Of a stretch of 64,000 nt of DNA, positions 1-10,900 are shown piece after piece. The stretch's first letter is position 1. Each line of letters opens with the position of its first letter. The notes under the pieces were generated by a model, which worked only from the letters and a program-made list of their open reading frames with translations, was not told the origin of the DNA and ran no database searches. This DNA is from Numida meleagris (lineage: Eukaryota > Chordata > Aves > Galliformes > Numididae): NCBI RefSeq assembly GCF_002078875.1, contig NC_034412.1, positions 12,276,995 through 12,340,994 of the forward strand, written 5' to 3'. Position numbers and translations under genes: made by a program.

Positions 1-231
1 TTAAACTAAAAGAGCGGAGATTTAGATTAGATGTTAGGAAATATTTACTCAGAGGGTGGTGAGGCACTGCAAGAGATTGAGAAGTGAATGCCCCATCCCT
101 GGAGGTGCTCATGGCCAAGATGTAGGGGCCCTGGGCAGCCCTATCCAGTGGTTGGCAGCCAGCCAGGGGTTTGAGCTCGAAGATCTTTAAGGTCCCCTCC
201 AACTCAAGTGATTCTATGATTCTATGATTCT
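1..231 (+). mobile_element. CR1 LINE, 3' end
   Basis: The sequence has the conserved CR1 3' region: 'GGAGATTTAGATTAGATGTT', 'CAGAGGGTGGTGAGGCACTG', 'CATCCCTGGAGGTGCTCA' and 'AAGGTCCCCTCCAACTCAA'. It ends in about two and a half copies of the ATTCTATG tail unit at 209-231. The 5' side is cut off by the window or by normal CR1 truncation. It lies antisense to DNER. Confidence 0.93.
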
Positions 232-462
232 AGTTACGAATAATTCCCTCATGACGGTTTTGGCTTGGCTGTATGGTGCTGTGCCTCTCGTGCCAATATT
301 CACAGCTGAAGAATTTTCTAGCCCTTTAAAGCTGACCTTATGTTGTTGTTTTATTTTCCCTCTTTCCTACTGTCTGAAGATGCACAGTCTGCTGCTCTGC
401 AAAAGATATGCACCAAATATTAAAACAAAAATGCATTATTCAGAGCACAATACGATACCCAC
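1..462 (-). other. DNER: DNER intron 6 (partial)
   Basis: This is the start of the intron after exon 6, with donor GTGGGT at 462-457; it continues past the left edge. It contains a CR1 3' end at 1-231 in the opposite orientation to the gene. A 95-codon plus-strand ORF at 224-511 overlaps exon 6 antisense and is judged a chance reading frame. Confidence 0.85.
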
Positions 463-616
463 CAGGCAGGCAGCTGCAGGTGAAATTGTTCCCATTGTGT
501 TTCTGTGCTAGGTCAGTGCAGGTTGCGTTGTTCTGGCAGGGCTGGCTTTGACAAGCATCGAATTCCTCACACAGGGAGCCCCAGTACTCATCCTCGCACT
601 CACAGAAAAACGTTGC
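463..616 (-). CDS. DNER: DNER exon 6: end of EGF3 and most of EGF4
   Basis: This exon has 154 bases: 51 codons plus one base (phase 0 in, phase 1 out). It follows a clean acceptor (TTTTTAG at 622-617) and ends at a donor GTGGGT starting at 462. It begins A-T-F-F-C-E-C and supplies cysteines 4-6 of EGF3 (local residues 5, 7, 16). It then carries five cysteines of EGF4 (22, 27, 33, 47, 49); the sixth must be in the next exon, outside the window. EGF4 shows the CXSXPC motif for O-glucose (CQSQPC) and the C-X4-T-C motif for O-fucose (CQNNATC), both typical of Notch-family EGF repeats. Sequons NAT and NFT are present. The matching human segment ends FTCVCLPG, here FTCSCLPG. Assignment is firm; reading past the donor soon meets a stop, which supports the splice site. 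Confidence 0.95.
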
Positions 617-1629
617 CTAAAAACAAGCAAAATTCGTACTCCACAATGAATTTTCAAAGGTTATATTTTCACTGAATACTCTATGAACAAAAATGTTTCT
701 GCTGCTTTTCCATTTGAAACATGAGTAGCTGACATAAATACATCAAATGCATAAAGTCACCCTTTGAAATACTAAACCTGCAACAGTTCTTCAGGTCAGC
801 TTTTTAATCATGCCGGGTAATCTCCACCTCGACATGGAGGTTGGGATCAGATCCATAATGCCTAAATCAGTATAATTTTTTTCTTCCATTCCAGAAATTA
901 TATTTTTATACCAGTATAATTACCAAGATTAGTAATGTACAGCTTTACCACAACAAAACCCTGAGACAAAGGTGCACCCCCTATGGGATGAACAAGGCTG
1001 GGGCTCACTTCAGGAGCGACAAACCACTTTGGTTCTGCTAAAACAGGTCTTCTTCTTAGTGTATTTAGCATCTTTTCCAAAACTTGCTGCTTTTGCTGCT
1101 TAATAAAAGATTAAGAGCACTACACCTATTAAAGTATTAAAATAACTGTTGTAGGTACAGTGTGGCATTCAGCATTATTTTTAGTAATAAAACATAATTA
1201 AATTTTAAAAAAAATTTAAATTGCTAAGATTGCCAAGGATGCATTAAAGGATAGAAGCAAGGAAAGCTCCCATCTGATGTATCCATTTAAATCAAATGCC
1301 CCCCTTCCTTTGTTCATTAAGCACTAGATGGCAGTCGCACTCACTCATACATTTCCCAGTCCCATCACTCAGGCTCAATGCATGCAGCTGTCCCAGGCAC
1401 AGACGTTGTAATGCAAAGCACAGAACTTGCATGGAACCAGAAACAAAGAGGCCAGGTGAGTATTTTATTTTCTATTTTTACTTCTTTTTGCTTCAAACAA
1501 ATAAATAGCTGTGTATTAAGAAAAAGAAAAAAAGACAATCTTCATACAAATAGATAGTCAGTAAATGCAGTAAATTTTTCCTTAAAAATACTGCATTGAT
1601 AGAGTCTAAATAACAATTAATATTATCAT

Positions 1630-1855
1630 GGAATCATAGAATCACTTGATTTGGAAGGGACAGTTAAAGGCCGTCTAGTCCAATTCCCTGCAGTGAACAA
1701 GGACACCTACAGCTCCATCAGGTGCTCAGAGCCTGGTGCAGCCTGGCCTTGAGTATGCAGGGACAGGGCTTCCATCACATCTCTGGACAGCCTGTGCCAG
1801 CGTCTCATCATCCTTACTGTAAAAAATGCTAAAAATATTTTCCTTATATCCAAGG
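1630..1855 (-). mobile_element. CR1 LINE fragment
   Basis: It starts with the complement of the tail (GAATCATAGAATCA), followed by diverged CR1 3' sequence: TTGGAAGGGACAG, GTCCAATTCCCTGCAGTG, CTGGACAGCCTG and TTTTCCTTATATCC. Overall similarity is lower than in the copies at 47321 or 63116, suggesting an older insertion. It is in the same orientation as DNER. Confidence 0.88.
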
Positions 1856-4800
1856 AAACATATATTATACATCTCGAAAACTTAACATAATGTGCATATT
1901 ACTTATCAGGAGTGATAAAAGTACCTGCTGGATACATGACCTGAGGATGTTCTGAAATTTGCCCAAGAACTGCTCTGCATATATTTCACATCAGCAATGA
2001 GATATTTCCAAACTAGGCTGTAGTTCAATAGGAGGGAAAAACAGGCAAGCGGCTGAAAAACTGTACCACCCATCAAGGCAGTGTTGCTGTTATTCCAGAA
2101 GAGGATACTGGTCTGTACTTGCAGAACAGGTCTTCATGTTTTGAATACAAAAATTTACAACCTATCACAGCAGTTAACATTGTCCTACATAACACCATGC
2201 ATGCTAAGTCCTGCTTTCTTTTCCTTTCCTCCCTCTCTTACAAAGCATTTGGAGACAAATACAATGGTTGCTCTACTGACAGTGGATGTAGAAATAGTTT
2301 CAAAAGTGCCATCATTTTCATTGTTGGTACTGATAATGCCCAGGGGCTATACTATTAGCAGCGGGCATCCATAGGTAAAAACTAGACAACTTGTATGTAC
2401 TATAAGTACAATCCCCGATATTGATCCATAGTCAAATGCACAAATGAATTGTATAGCACAACTTCCCCTCACAATGGAAACAACTACTGCAGGATACCAT
2501 GAACACTGGGTGCCATTCTTATGGTCAATATCAGATCAAAGGAATCAGAGAAGTAGAGAAGAATTAATTTACACACTGATTTTCAACTCCAGTTTTAAGA
2601 AGATTACATATTTTTCTGAAAAACCTTATTAAAGTCATACAGTTTTTTCAATATCATTAAAGAAAATTTCTGGTTGATGCACTGTTTCCATTTTTTGTCA
2701 CTGATTACAAACATACCAGAGGCATAAAATTATTTTACTTTTTACCCTACAGAAAAAAAAAAAAGGTCAGATCTGAATTATACAACTAGTCTGCCTACCA
2801 AAATAATGGTTTGGGTAGCTCAAATCTCATATCCAACAGAGTATAACCAAGAACATAATTAAAATGGGAAACTCTAGTTAAAATCTTTTCATTATTATTT
2901 TTTTTTATTAAGAAACCACTTGCAATTTCACTTTATATTCCAGTATGAAGCCATTATCCATCGGGAATATTTCTTCTAAGCGTCACATATTTACTCTCTG
3001 AAATACAGATTCCCTCTGCATTCATGGGGCCAAGGCTAGCTATCTTGGACATGTAGCCTGTCTTAGACTAATACCTCCATTTAAACAGTTAACCTTAATA
3101 GCCTGTTGGGATCTTTACATTTATACAGATGTAGAAAAGGAATAAAACAAGGACATTGTGCTGGTATTACTACAATCCTTGTACTACTGAATGAAATTTT
3201 AAAGCTTAAAATGGAGATCAGAATAGAGCATCGGGAAAGATAAATGCACTGTGCCTAAATTCCTTGCCCTGTTTGAAGAGATCAGTCTTGATCTCATTTA
3301 AGTGTGATTTTGGTCCTTGTCTATGCAATAAAAATGAGAACAAGCTGTTCCACATCTATCTGACACTACAGAAACATGTTAGCAAGGGGTCTAAGATCCC
3401 ATCAGCATTAACTCTGTCAAAACAGAGGCACCGTGTTTGTTTGGAAGGCTCAAGTTCGTAGTTGTTTTATGCTAGGTCTGAAAGTAACTTGCAAAGTACA
3501 TCAGTACCTGGACCATACATCAGAGAGGAGAAGGTCTATACTGTTCACAAACAGAAATAGTATGGCTCTGCCTGCACTAAAATCTTGTCTTGAAACAATA
3601 GGAGCTGATTATTATATTGTAAGTATTAAAATATTTAAACAAAGCAATGATGTCATTGCCTCAACTGTATTAATGAAATAAGAAGTTGGAAAAAAAAAAG
3701 CTCAGATAATATTGGTATCTCTCTGAAAGTATGATACAGGGATCAATTCACCCTAAAACACAGTTATCAAAATGAATTTTGAAAGTAGCAAAAGAAAAGT
3801 GTTGTAACACTTCAAACTGAAATATCTAATGACAGATAATAGTTATGAGATGCAGACAATTTATTCTGTATATAAGATTAGATGTCATCATTTTTATTAG
3901 GCATGTCATCTTCACTTGTCCCAAATTATACTATTAATTTCTTCTCTTGATGAGATGGCATATGCCAGCAATGTGAGAAAAACTAACTCAAGAAAAAAAT
4001 ACACGTTGCTATAATGCTAGTATTAAAGTCACTATCTAAGAATTCCGTGTCTACAGTCTACAATTCATCTGTGCATTTTAGTTTGTTATGGGAGTACAAA
4101 TCTATCATATAGAAGTTGTGTACTATTTTGGATGGCAATAAATTATTTACAATAATTTGCTATTATCCAATCCAATTGTCTCTGACTGCCATATTGTAAA
4201 TTGGAATACAGTACATTTTCCTCTATTTTAAGTAAGTAGAGTAGTAATATCCTCATCAGATTCTAAATTTCACACTGAAGAGAGACTGTAAAAGTTCAAT
4301 TTTTTTTCCTCTGCTGTAGTAAAGCCACAAAAATGACCAGAACAAAATGAACGTCTGCTTTCTCTTGACAAAAAAGACTTCGGGCATTCATGACAAGCCT
4401 AACAGTGAGTTGTTTGAGCAAAACACTTCCATGTGATACTTATTTTGTATTTAGGAGTATACCGTACTTAGGAAATGAAGTCCGTAACCAAGAGGACACT
4501 CCTTTAGGCATACAGGTAGACAAATAAAATCAGGTGGAACTACTCATGAATGTATAACCCATGGAAGACATGGAAATATCATTATTCAGTTCAATTCATT
4601 ATTTCTCAGTGCAGGCAGTTATTTTTTTCATAAATATCAGTGGTTCTAACACTAGCAATAAAACTCCATATTTACACAATCTGTTCGTCCACACTTTACG
4701 TAAGGGAGATGAAGTTTCAGAATGGAGCTATCTGTGGAAAAAATCATTATATCTCCATATGTAAGCAGAACTGTAGCTCTCAAATCCAGTGGATGTCCAT

Positions 4801-7508
4801 AGCTCACTTTAAAATCCTACAAAGAAGCAGAAATTCATAACAAACTTCCCTCTGGATTATAATAGGATTTCTCTCTTCAATTCATAGCTAATTTGTCTGA
4901 AGACAACTTACTCTGGTGAAAGTTGAGTCAATAAATGAATTGGTATTTATATGGTGATAATACCAAGACCAGTATTATGTTTCTGACACATTCACTCTTC
5001 CATTGAGGAAGAATGGCAAGTACGGCAGCAAAACAGAGGTACTAAGCTCAGACAAAGGGAGGAAAAGACATCACTTAAACACAGCATCACTTCACCTCAA
5101 AAAACTTTGTTTAAAGTTGTGAACTTTAAGTTTGTCATGGTTTTATGGTGTTCAATGTCAACAACAATTGAAAAAGAAGCTGTCATTATGAGCTTACAAT
5201 TTTATGTCCATGTTCTGTAAAAAAAAACACCCAGCTCAGCAGAAGCTAAGCTACTTATCAGCAAGAAATAAGTAAAAACCAGCCAAGACTTCCAGGTTAG
5301 ACCAGAATTCATTTGTTGATAGTTTTATGCCCCCCACAGATGTCAGTATGCCACTGCACTTGTATTACTGCAGATTGTTAATTACATTTAAAGTTCCCAT
5401 TATGCAGATGTGTTACTACATTCTCTTACATTAAACCAGATTTGGTATAAAACTATGAAGTACATAAAAAAACAAAGGCAATCATTAATCTTCTCAGCAC
5501 TGGAAGCAAAATGACTACAGCGAGCACAGCTCTGAGCATATTCACCACATTAGACCTTTTATGCATTCCTCTAAGAAGTTGCTTTGCATCCTGCAAGACT
5601 AGATTGCACAAACTGAATGAATTATAGATAAAAACAAACAGCAAATCACAAAGGGCATGTTGCAAACCTAAAGAAAATTAAAGTTTCTGTTCTGGATAAA
5701 GAAATGCAGAAGGTCTTGAGGGAAACAGCTCAGCAGTAGGTTGGTACATGGCAAGCATGTAATTTTGGCAGTTGTTTGCTTCATCATTAGGGAAACCACA
5801 AAGACATTTGAGGATACATCTCCCCTAAGACGACTTAAACAATGGGAAAAACACCCTGTTTAATGAAATGTATACCTTCTATTTTTAACTACGTTGCTCA
5901 TGTTGGGCCTGATTCAGTTTCCCAGTTGAAATTCTATTATGCAACTAATACACTAAAGAGTAAGGAAAACTGTCAGATTTGAAAAATCACTATGGCTGAA
6001 TAGACAACATAACATTTTTATTCTCCTTGGAGCAGGAGTTTGGTCATAAATAAACAACATTTGGAAACAGTGAGGTTTTAATGAATTATCCCTTCTCAGA
6101 GCACTACTTGGCATAGGTCTGAAGAGACTGCAGAGGATCACTAGGAAACTTCTTCATTTGTTCAAGGTTTAGAAAATTCAGAAACAGTTTGTGACAGTAA
6201 AAATATATGTTTCTGAAGTTAAAATTTTATTAAAGAGATAGTAAGAATCCTCTAATTCCACTTCTTTGACTACCATGCGCTGGTAGATGCCTCTCTAGAA
6301 ATGGACTTCAGCATGATCTCTATATCTCATAACTTCAACTACAGGGATGTCTTACGCACATTATGTTATAAACACTACCTTAATATACTGTGCTATTATT
6401 ACTATTCAAAAGTGTGAAAAGATAGGATTAATTTTAAATTTTCCATGGAAGGAAAAACACAGCATGCACAAGAGGGAGGTTAATTCATCACTAATAGCTG
6501 TATAAAACTTTCAGTGTCGAGATTAAAGGTGTGGATATACAGATACTGAGTTCCCTTTTCTCAAGCTCCCCTTTGCCACCATGAAGCCAATTTGTCTCTC
6601 TTTTTAAAGATTATTTTAATTTATTAACAAATAAAATTCCACATCTCTGAGATTTTTGAAACTTAGGTGATTATTAAAAGCAGTATATCCATTTTCTCTA
6701 ACAGAAATATATTAATGCTTCTGCATAGATACAGGAGTTAATGTATGTTCTCTTTGTGACATATAGCTTGCAGTAAAAGAAAGAAATTAGAGACATAAAA
6801 ATGGACTAACAACATGAAAAAGAAAAAAAAGACTATTTATCAAGGCCTTTAACTCTGAACATGAGAAAAAATTGAAAAAGGGAAGACATTTTGATATGCC
6901 ACTATATATAGAACATCTGAACATATTATTTACATAAATCAAATTCAAAATGCTGAATTTCTAGAAAAAAATGATAGATACAGGAGAAAAACTTAACTGG
7001 ACCATGAAACAGGATACCAAATGAACATGTTATTTGGATATCAGTCATTGTGTTCACATTACCTTAAACATTTTAAAATTTAATTTTTAAGAAATAAAGA
7101 TGTTAAGTTGTTCCAGATGTTAGCATTGCCATGCACAGATAGGTTACTGCAGCAGCTTAATTATTGTTGTTACAAGTCAAAGTGGCATTTTTCTCTCAAA
7201 CGTGCTTATTGAGAATTTAAATCACAAAATGGTAGCAGATGAACTATTAGTGAATTCCCTAAATATGCCAGATTTTCTGTGTTCACAGCAGGCTCACAGC
7301 TGCTGATATTTACTCAACAGTTACTATTGCTTTTATCTCCCAAATGAATATTATTAAAACCAAAGATTAACTGAACATCTTTGTGCTGCATATTACTTTT
7401 ATTAAAATCAACATGTGTAGAAGGCCGCAGAGAATACAGGCTCCTGATCACAGAACGCCAGTTAGGTTCTGAAAAGCAGCATACAGCATGGAAAGTTAAC
7501 ATATCTGA

Positions 7509-7525
7509 TTTTTTTTTTTTTTTTT
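7509..7525. repeat. Poly-T run (17)
   Basis: A homopolymer in intron 5. It is A17 in the direction of DNER transcription. Confidence 0.9.
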
Positions 7526-7803
7526 GTTAGTAGATTGCACAAAAATACCACAGTGGTCAGTGGAATTGCTGTTGTCATTCTAATCTCTCAATACACTGTT
7601 ATTTCAAGGAAAGAGCACAATTTCCAAACATTATCAAAATATTTCATAAACACAGTTATTACTTAGTAACTTCTATGGTTTTTGAAGCCTATTGCACAGC
7701 AGCAAGGTAAGCATATACTCAGAGGACTAAAAATGATTTCCCTTGCATTTATATTGGCATGAAATTTCCAAATTACACAAAGATCTTGATAGGTTCACCT
7801 TAC

Positions 7804-7949
7804 CTCATCTGGTTTCGTGATACATTTTCCTTTCCCTGAACACTGGAATTTATCTGAATGGCTCCCCACAGGCATGCAGGTACTGACTTTGACTATCACA
7901 GTCAAGCGTAAAGCCACAATGCACTTAGTAACTGAATCATTCAAAAAAC
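7804..7949 (-). CDS. DNER: DNER exon 5: membrane-distal linker and start of EGF3
   Basis: This exon has 146 bases: two bases completing a glycine codon, then 48 codons, ending in phase 0. The acceptor is a T-rich tract ending AAAG at 7953-7950; the donor is GAG|GTAAGG with GT at 7803-7802. It encodes F-L-N-D-S-V-T-K, a beta-rich stretch IVALRLTVIVKVSTC, and the first three cysteines of EGF3 (local residues 24, 36, 42) in QCSGKGKC. The EGF repeat is split across the exon 5/6 boundary. NDS at residues 3-5 is a potential N-glycosylation site. Local residue 9 is cysteine (codon TGC), where I recall serine in human DNER, leaving an apparently odd cysteine outside the EGF repeats. Confidence 0.95.
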
Positions 7950-10900
7950 CTTTAAAAAAAGAAAATTGAATTATTAATATATGAGAAAATACAAAAAAAA
8001 AGTTAATACATATTGATGCTCTTCTGCTAGACAAACAAATAGAATTGAATTGAAATAAACTATCAACTGAGAACATGCTTACTCGAATTTCATACATTCT
8101 TACCTAAATTTAATGCATGTAAACACAAATTGGAATAGCATTTGTAAACACTTATCATAATGATTAACAAAAGAAAGGAAGGCTGGTGAAACAGATCTAC
8201 CTGCAGGGCTCTAGTCTCTTTCGTTTCTTAGGTTTCTAATAATCAACCACTTTTGTCTGCTATCTTTTTGATAATTTATATACTTCCTTAAGTATTTAGT
8301 GGCAAGGAATATTAAAATCAAACTCAGTGGAGAAAAACATTTATATAAATTTCAGCAGTTACTTCAGGTAGGGCTAGAAAGCACACAGATCATAAGGAGC
8401 ATTACACTGGTAAAAGATGGACAATCTCAGTGCTGCCTTTTTGATGGACTCTGCAAGGATGTGCTCCATTTGACAGTATTCCTTTTAGTATTTGCAGTAC
8501 AAGTAATATCTGAATGCCATATCTTATCCATCTACAAGGTGATATCAGGCACTGTAATTGTATGAAACTGAAAAAAGAAATTGTTGGTTGGAAGCTATTA
8601 AAACACACTGGAGCACAACAACATACTTATCACTCATGTTTCTAATAGAAATATCTGGAAAATAAAATATCCTTAATTTTTTTAAAAAATGACTGCAAAT
8701 GGATGCAGGAAGTGTATGACAGTGTTTTTTTTCTAATATTTTTCGCTCTAAATTCTAAAATTCATTTATGGCATAAGCTTCAAAGGAACTTTCAAGATAC
8801 AGTACAGCTTCTTGCACTATAGACTGGAAATTGAACAATATTTTCTCAACTACAAAAAACAGTACAATATTTATAAGTATTTATAAGGAACAGTAATACA
8901 CCAATGGCTCAGGAAACTGCTGGAACTTCAAGTAAATTCTCTTTCCAGAACAGCTGCTAAATGTTACTTGCATTCTGCATATAAAAGTCTCAAGTGCGAC
9001 TAATTATACAAATTCCAAAGAAAATCACACGGAAGAATTCCACTGTCTGTTCTTCATTTTTAGATTTCACCTTTTAAAATTGTGCTTTCTTTGAACAATA
9101 AGTTGTCTATACTAGAAACACTAAACTGTGTCTGCAAAGCAGCAAAATCTCATCTCCAATACAATCATTCTCAGCTTGCATGAGTCAGTTAAATATTGCA
9201 TGAGTCAGTTAAATACTGACTTGCATGAGTCAGTTAAATATTCTATAAGACCACATTAAAATTGTACAAGGGACAGTTGTAAGTGTCTAACGGTCTGCTT
9301 TGCCCAGTAGAAATTATTGTAATCTGCTGACCTCTTCTAAGAAAGCCAGTTTATTCTGGCCTCAGTACACAACTCCTTTTTGCCCATCTGTTCTAAAATG
9401 CAGCCAGAATTATTTCCTTTAACAATTGAACATGATTGTCACAGGCAGTCATGCAATTATATGTGAATGCTTGGAAGAATGCAGTATTTAGAAAATGTCT
9501 TTGGGTTCACATTTTCTTGTCTGAAGCAGATTGTTACGTATTCTTCAGGACAGTTCCCTAAAGGAATATCAAATCAACCTTCTTTCTACTTTGAGTGCTG
9601 ATACTATTTTGGTATCTAAATCCCTTAGGCAAACCACTGAAGAAGCCACTATTCTCACTGGAATGCCACACGTTTTCCTGTAATTTCTAATTATCTCACC
9701 TAATTTCCAAAGACTAGAAAGATAAAAATACGGCTATACATTTTTCCTTCTATTGAAGTTGAATACAACTTTCTAAAATCTTTAAGACTAGAAGGTTGCC
9801 TAATCATCTAAATATGGCTCCCTGCTTAACACAGGTTAATTCCTTCTCCAATTCCTGTAACAGTCACTGAACTAGAGTAAGTTCTATTTTTAACTTCTAG
9901 GTATGACAACATTTTCAGAAGACCACTTACAGCTCCTTTCATCTCATGTCTGAAGAAAAAGATTACAGTTGTTTATAGCAAAAGGTAATTTTGTTCATTT
10001 TAACCTTACTGGTTTCCTAAAGCTGGTTAAAACATGATGACATCAGAGTATTTTAAGTTGAAGAATTTGGAGTTGAGCTAATTACAGCAGTAACATTGAA
10101 ACAATTTTAAAATCTAATAGATCAGAATATGATGTGACAAGTCATTTATATTGCAGAGGAGACGTTTTCAAGCTTTGTGCACATGCATGATAGTCTGAGA
10201 AATGCCTGAATGATTTCATTGGCAGTATGCTGGGTAAAATACACTACTCGCTCCATCCTGGTAGTTCATCAACTTAAGCCTAGTAGAGCAAAGCACATAT
10301 GCTCCTATTTCTCTTACATCAAAAAGGTGAGAATGAAAAATAAGGAATAAAGCCAAAAGAAAAGATGACAATATTATTTATATCCTGGTGCTTTTAGAAG
10401 TATCGCATTGTGCCATTCATACTACCATTACAACCTTTGTCCTAGTCATAACGTATGATTTCTTTACACCTCTATTTAGTCAAGACAACAGATTGAGTAA
10501 GCATCCATATTTGCAACAGAATAAGTAAGAAGTGACTACCTGGCTTGTGTTATCTTTATACTTGTGCTATCTCTATACTATGACGGCAACTACAAGGGCC
10601 TACTCTATTTATCATCATGCTTTTGAGATCTAAACATATAGTAGTAAATACAACTTAACTATACAAGCCAATTTCCCTCTCTTACAGCAGTGTGATCACT
10701 AACTCAGATAGTGGTTATTTATCTAGTAAATATAAGAGGGCTCAATCCTTCAAATGTGCGTTCAACTTTCAAAGACCCAAAAAAATGAAGCATATCAAGC
10801 ATATAATCAAAGCATCATTTGTGAAAATTTACCATTACACACTGAAATAATGGAGGCATGCTTTTGATTTGTAAATAGCCAATCACTCATCATCTCTTCC

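Larger units (their letters stand above)
617..7803 (-). other. DNER: DNER intron 5
   Basis: An AT-rich intron of about 7.2 kb between exons 5 and 6. The only repeats I can name are one CR1 fragment (1630-1855) and a 17-base T run (7509-7525). ORFs inside are short, lack homology I recognise and look random. Confidence 0.85.

Noticed and set aside
224..511. 95-codon plus-strand ORF at the left end
   Set aside because: It overlaps DNER exon 6 antisense and a CR1 tail, and its product shows no domain; a chance frame.
5134..5260. TTTGTCATGGTTTTATGG as a possible ERVL-type LTR start
   Set aside because: No matching LTR end, polyadenylation signal order or GC-richer body follows within a plausible distance.
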